Source: Anaerolineaceae bacterium (GTDB lineage Bacteria; Chloroflexota; Anaerolineae; Anaerolineales; Anaerolineaceae). Taken from it: a stretch of 7,233 nucleotides of DNA. The stretch spans positions 1-7,233 of the forward strand of contig JAIOTF010000175.1 of the NCBI GenBank assembly GCA_021107195.1. The letters are read 5' to 3'. A program made the position numbers and the translations under genes. Shown piece after piece: positions 5,833 through 7,233 of this stretch (position 1 is its first letter; each line of letters opens with the position of its first letter). The notes under the pieces are model-generated. The model did not search any database, was not told the origin of the DNA, and saw only the letters and a list, made by a program, of their open reading frames with translations.

Positions 5833-7233
5833 TTACGGGTCTTCAAAACTATTCACCGCCATCAGGTCCCTACTGGAAAGCAGCCAGCCGCGACGCGGCT
5901 TGAGTTTATCCAAACCACTCAGCCGCACAGACAGGTCTACCCGCTTTTCAGGATGGCGATTGATGACGCCCAACACCACCCGCTTGCGACTCGCATCCCG
6001 CGTGGCGGTCACATCAATATAGGGAGCATTCACCACTTCATCAATATTCCCCAGTCGCTGGCTGGTAAAAACAGGTCCTTTGACATCGCTTTGGATAACA
6101 ATCTTTTCCATCTGGCGGTACATCTGCATGGGGAAGTAAATCGCGGTGGCGAACGCACTCGTCTCATTGGTCTTGATCAGGGGAAGCACATTCACCATCT
6201 GCGCCAGGTTTGCCATCGATACCAGCTTGCACTGGCGGTGAAACACATGCAGCATGCCAGCCACATACAAGGCATCTCTTCGGCTATACGCAGTATCGTG
6301 CATAGACTGCGCATCATCGGACGGCGCAAGCCACAGATTCCACTCATCAAAGGCCACTCCGATCTCCCGCTCTGGCGTCAGAGCCTTGATCTGCCGGCCA
6401 ATACGCTGGATGATGCGCTCAGCGTCCAAAGGTGCCGCGGTCACGGTTTTGTGCAATTCTTCAGGATCATATTCATCCTGCCAGCCATCCCTGTCCGGCT
6501 GATACAAATGGAAAGACAGGTCATCGATCAGATCGCCTGCTTCGCGCAGCACGGCCTCGTTCCATTTAGCACCTGGGTCAGAGGGCGCCCCGCTCATCAC
6601 CTTGTCACCAACAGCCACGATGCGGATCGATGGATCAACCGCCCGCATAGCAGCCACAAACTCCCGCAGACGTTTTGTATATGCTTCCGCGTCCGTCGCC
6701 CCGATCTGCCACTGCCCCCAAACCTCGTTGCCCACGCCCCACCAATGCACACCATACGGTTCGGGATGACCATTAGCTGCCCGCCGTGAGCCTTGCTCGC
6801 CGCTCGCATCCTGATTGCAGTAGGCCACCCAGCGCGCAGCTTCTTCCGGAGTACCGGAGCCATCATTGACCACCAGAAAAGGTTTTGCTCCCACCTCGCG
6901 GCAGAAGGTCATGAATTCATCCGTGCCAACCTGATTGCTTTCTTCCGACTGCCAGGCCTGGTCAAAACGCCGGGGCCGCTGGTCTTTAGGACCAATGCCG
7001 TCTTCCCAATGATAGCCGCTGGCAAAATTTCCGCCCGGGTAGCGTACAACGCTCGGCTTTAATGCCTGGATAAGACGCAGCGTGTCAGACCGCAAAGCTG
7101 AACCATCCTCGGTCCAGATGCCGCCGTAGACACAGCGCTCCAGATGTTCGATGAAATGCCCGTAAACTTCAGGATGCACCTCACCGATAACTTCGTTTGC
7201 ATCCACGCGCACTGTGGCACGAATCGGCCCGCG
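5833..7233 (-). CDS. abfA: GH51 alpha-L-arabinofuranosidase; 5' end outside window, cut short by in-frame TAA
   Basis: A retaining glycosidase that removes terminal alpha-L-arabinofuranosyl units from arabinan- or arabinoxylan-derived oligosaccharides. Family members are usually cytoplasmic. Numbering from the GTG at 7212, the TIM barrel shows YGHFIEHLERCVYGGIW (17-33), VVRYPGGNFASGYHW (55-69), the acid/base Glu163 in GVGNEVWGQWQIG and the nucleophile Glu290 in AFDEWNLW, then MANLAQMVNVLPLI (333-346). The C-terminal beta-sandwich begins near 390. GTG 7212 is probably an internal Val: the frame is open to the window edge, the preceding codons (RGPIRAT) fit the family, and no ribosome binding site precedes it. 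The true start is thus beyond 7233. The frame stops at TAA 5833-5835 after NSFEDP, about 33 residues short of the family's end (see 5731-5832). Both catalytic residues are present, but loss of the final strands would probably harm folding. The symbol is by family resemblance only. Confidence 0.88.
   Translation of the reverse strand, partial: RGPIRATVRVDANEVIGEVHPEVYGHFIEHLERCVYGGIWTEDGSALRSDTLRLIQALKPSVVRYPGGNFASGYHWEDGIGPKDQRPRRFDQAWQSEESNQVGTDEFMTFCREVGAKPFLVVNDGSGTPEEAARWVAYCNQDASGEQGSRRAANGHPEPYGVHWWGVGNEVWGQWQIGATDAEAYTKRLREFVAAMRAVDPSIRIVAVGDKVMSGAPSDPGAKWNEAVLREAGDLIDDLSFHLYQPDRDGWQDEYDPEELHKTVTAAPLDAERIIQRIGRQIKALTPEREIGVAFDEWNLWLAPSDDAQSMHDTAYSRRDALYVAGMLHVFHRQCKLVSMANLAQMVNVLPLIKTNETSAFATAIYFPMQMYRQMEKIVIQSDVKGPVFTSQRLGNIDEVVNAPYIDVTATRDASRKRVVLGVINRHPEKRVDLSVRLSGLDKLKPRRGWLLSSRDLMAVNSFEDP

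Noticed and set aside
5782..6789. A 335-codon open frame on the plus strand
   Set aside because: It runs antisense to the GH51 gene, whose catalytic motifs are intact in the other strand. Its translation shows no recognisable domain, and it has no ribosome binding site. It is a shadow of GC-rich coding sequence.
7210..7212. GTG as the start codon of the arabinofuranosidase
   Set aside because: The frame remains open to the window edge with family-like residues (PIRAT) before it, and no ribosome binding site lies upstream, so the real start is outside the window.

Overview
The window looks like ordinary chromosome from a GC-rich bacterium. A Chloroflexota (Anaerolineae-like) source is my best guess. 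It rests on the lipoprotein with a long Thr/Pro linker in front of a CBM9-like domain, and on a short palindromic repeat of a kind scattered through many environmental genomes. No ribosomal RNA or other strong taxonomic marker is present, so this is tentative. There is no CRISPR array, transposase, integrase or phage gene.

Layout, left to right: a tRNA-Thr(CGU) gene on the minus strand with its own promoter (3-114); about 240 bases without genes that hold a hairpin (135-169) and a palindromic repeat element (214-300); dinB for DNA polymerase IV (minus, 316-1524); an EamA/DMT-family ten-helix transporter (minus, 1599-2468) with a promoter and 5' hairpin; a secreted lipoprotein with a CBM9-like domain (minus, 2587-3573); a divergent promoter region (3574-3679); a Nudix-like winged-helix regulator (plus, 3680-4381, the only plus-strand gene); an RlmD/RumA-type rRNA m5U methyltransferase (minus, 4412-5647); and a GH51 alpha-L-arabinofuranosidase (minus, 5731 to beyond the right edge).

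The most notable point is the GH51 gene. Its frame is closed by TAA at 5833-5835, yet the same frame continues for 33 more codons. That stretch reads like the missing final strands of a GH51 C-terminal beta-sandwich and ends at a second TAA (5731-5733). The simplest reading is a recent nonsense mutation; a sequencing or assembly error, or readthrough, are alternatives.

A possible functional theme is sugar handling. The divergently transcribed pair consists of a cell-surface carbohydrate-binding-type lipoprotein and a regulator with a catalytically degenerate Nudix domain. Known regulators of this architecture are NrtR (NAD metabolism) and the Nudix-type AraR (L-arabinose). With an arabinofuranosidase about 1.3 kb away, an AraR-like sugar-sensing role is a reasonable hypothesis but is not shown by the sequence. 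The two promoters overlap, and their -10 boxes form the arms of a perfect 8-base inverted repeat. The regulator appears to be translated from a leaderless or nearly leaderless mRNA. The tRNA, dinB, the transporter and the methyltransferase look like unrelated housekeeping genes.
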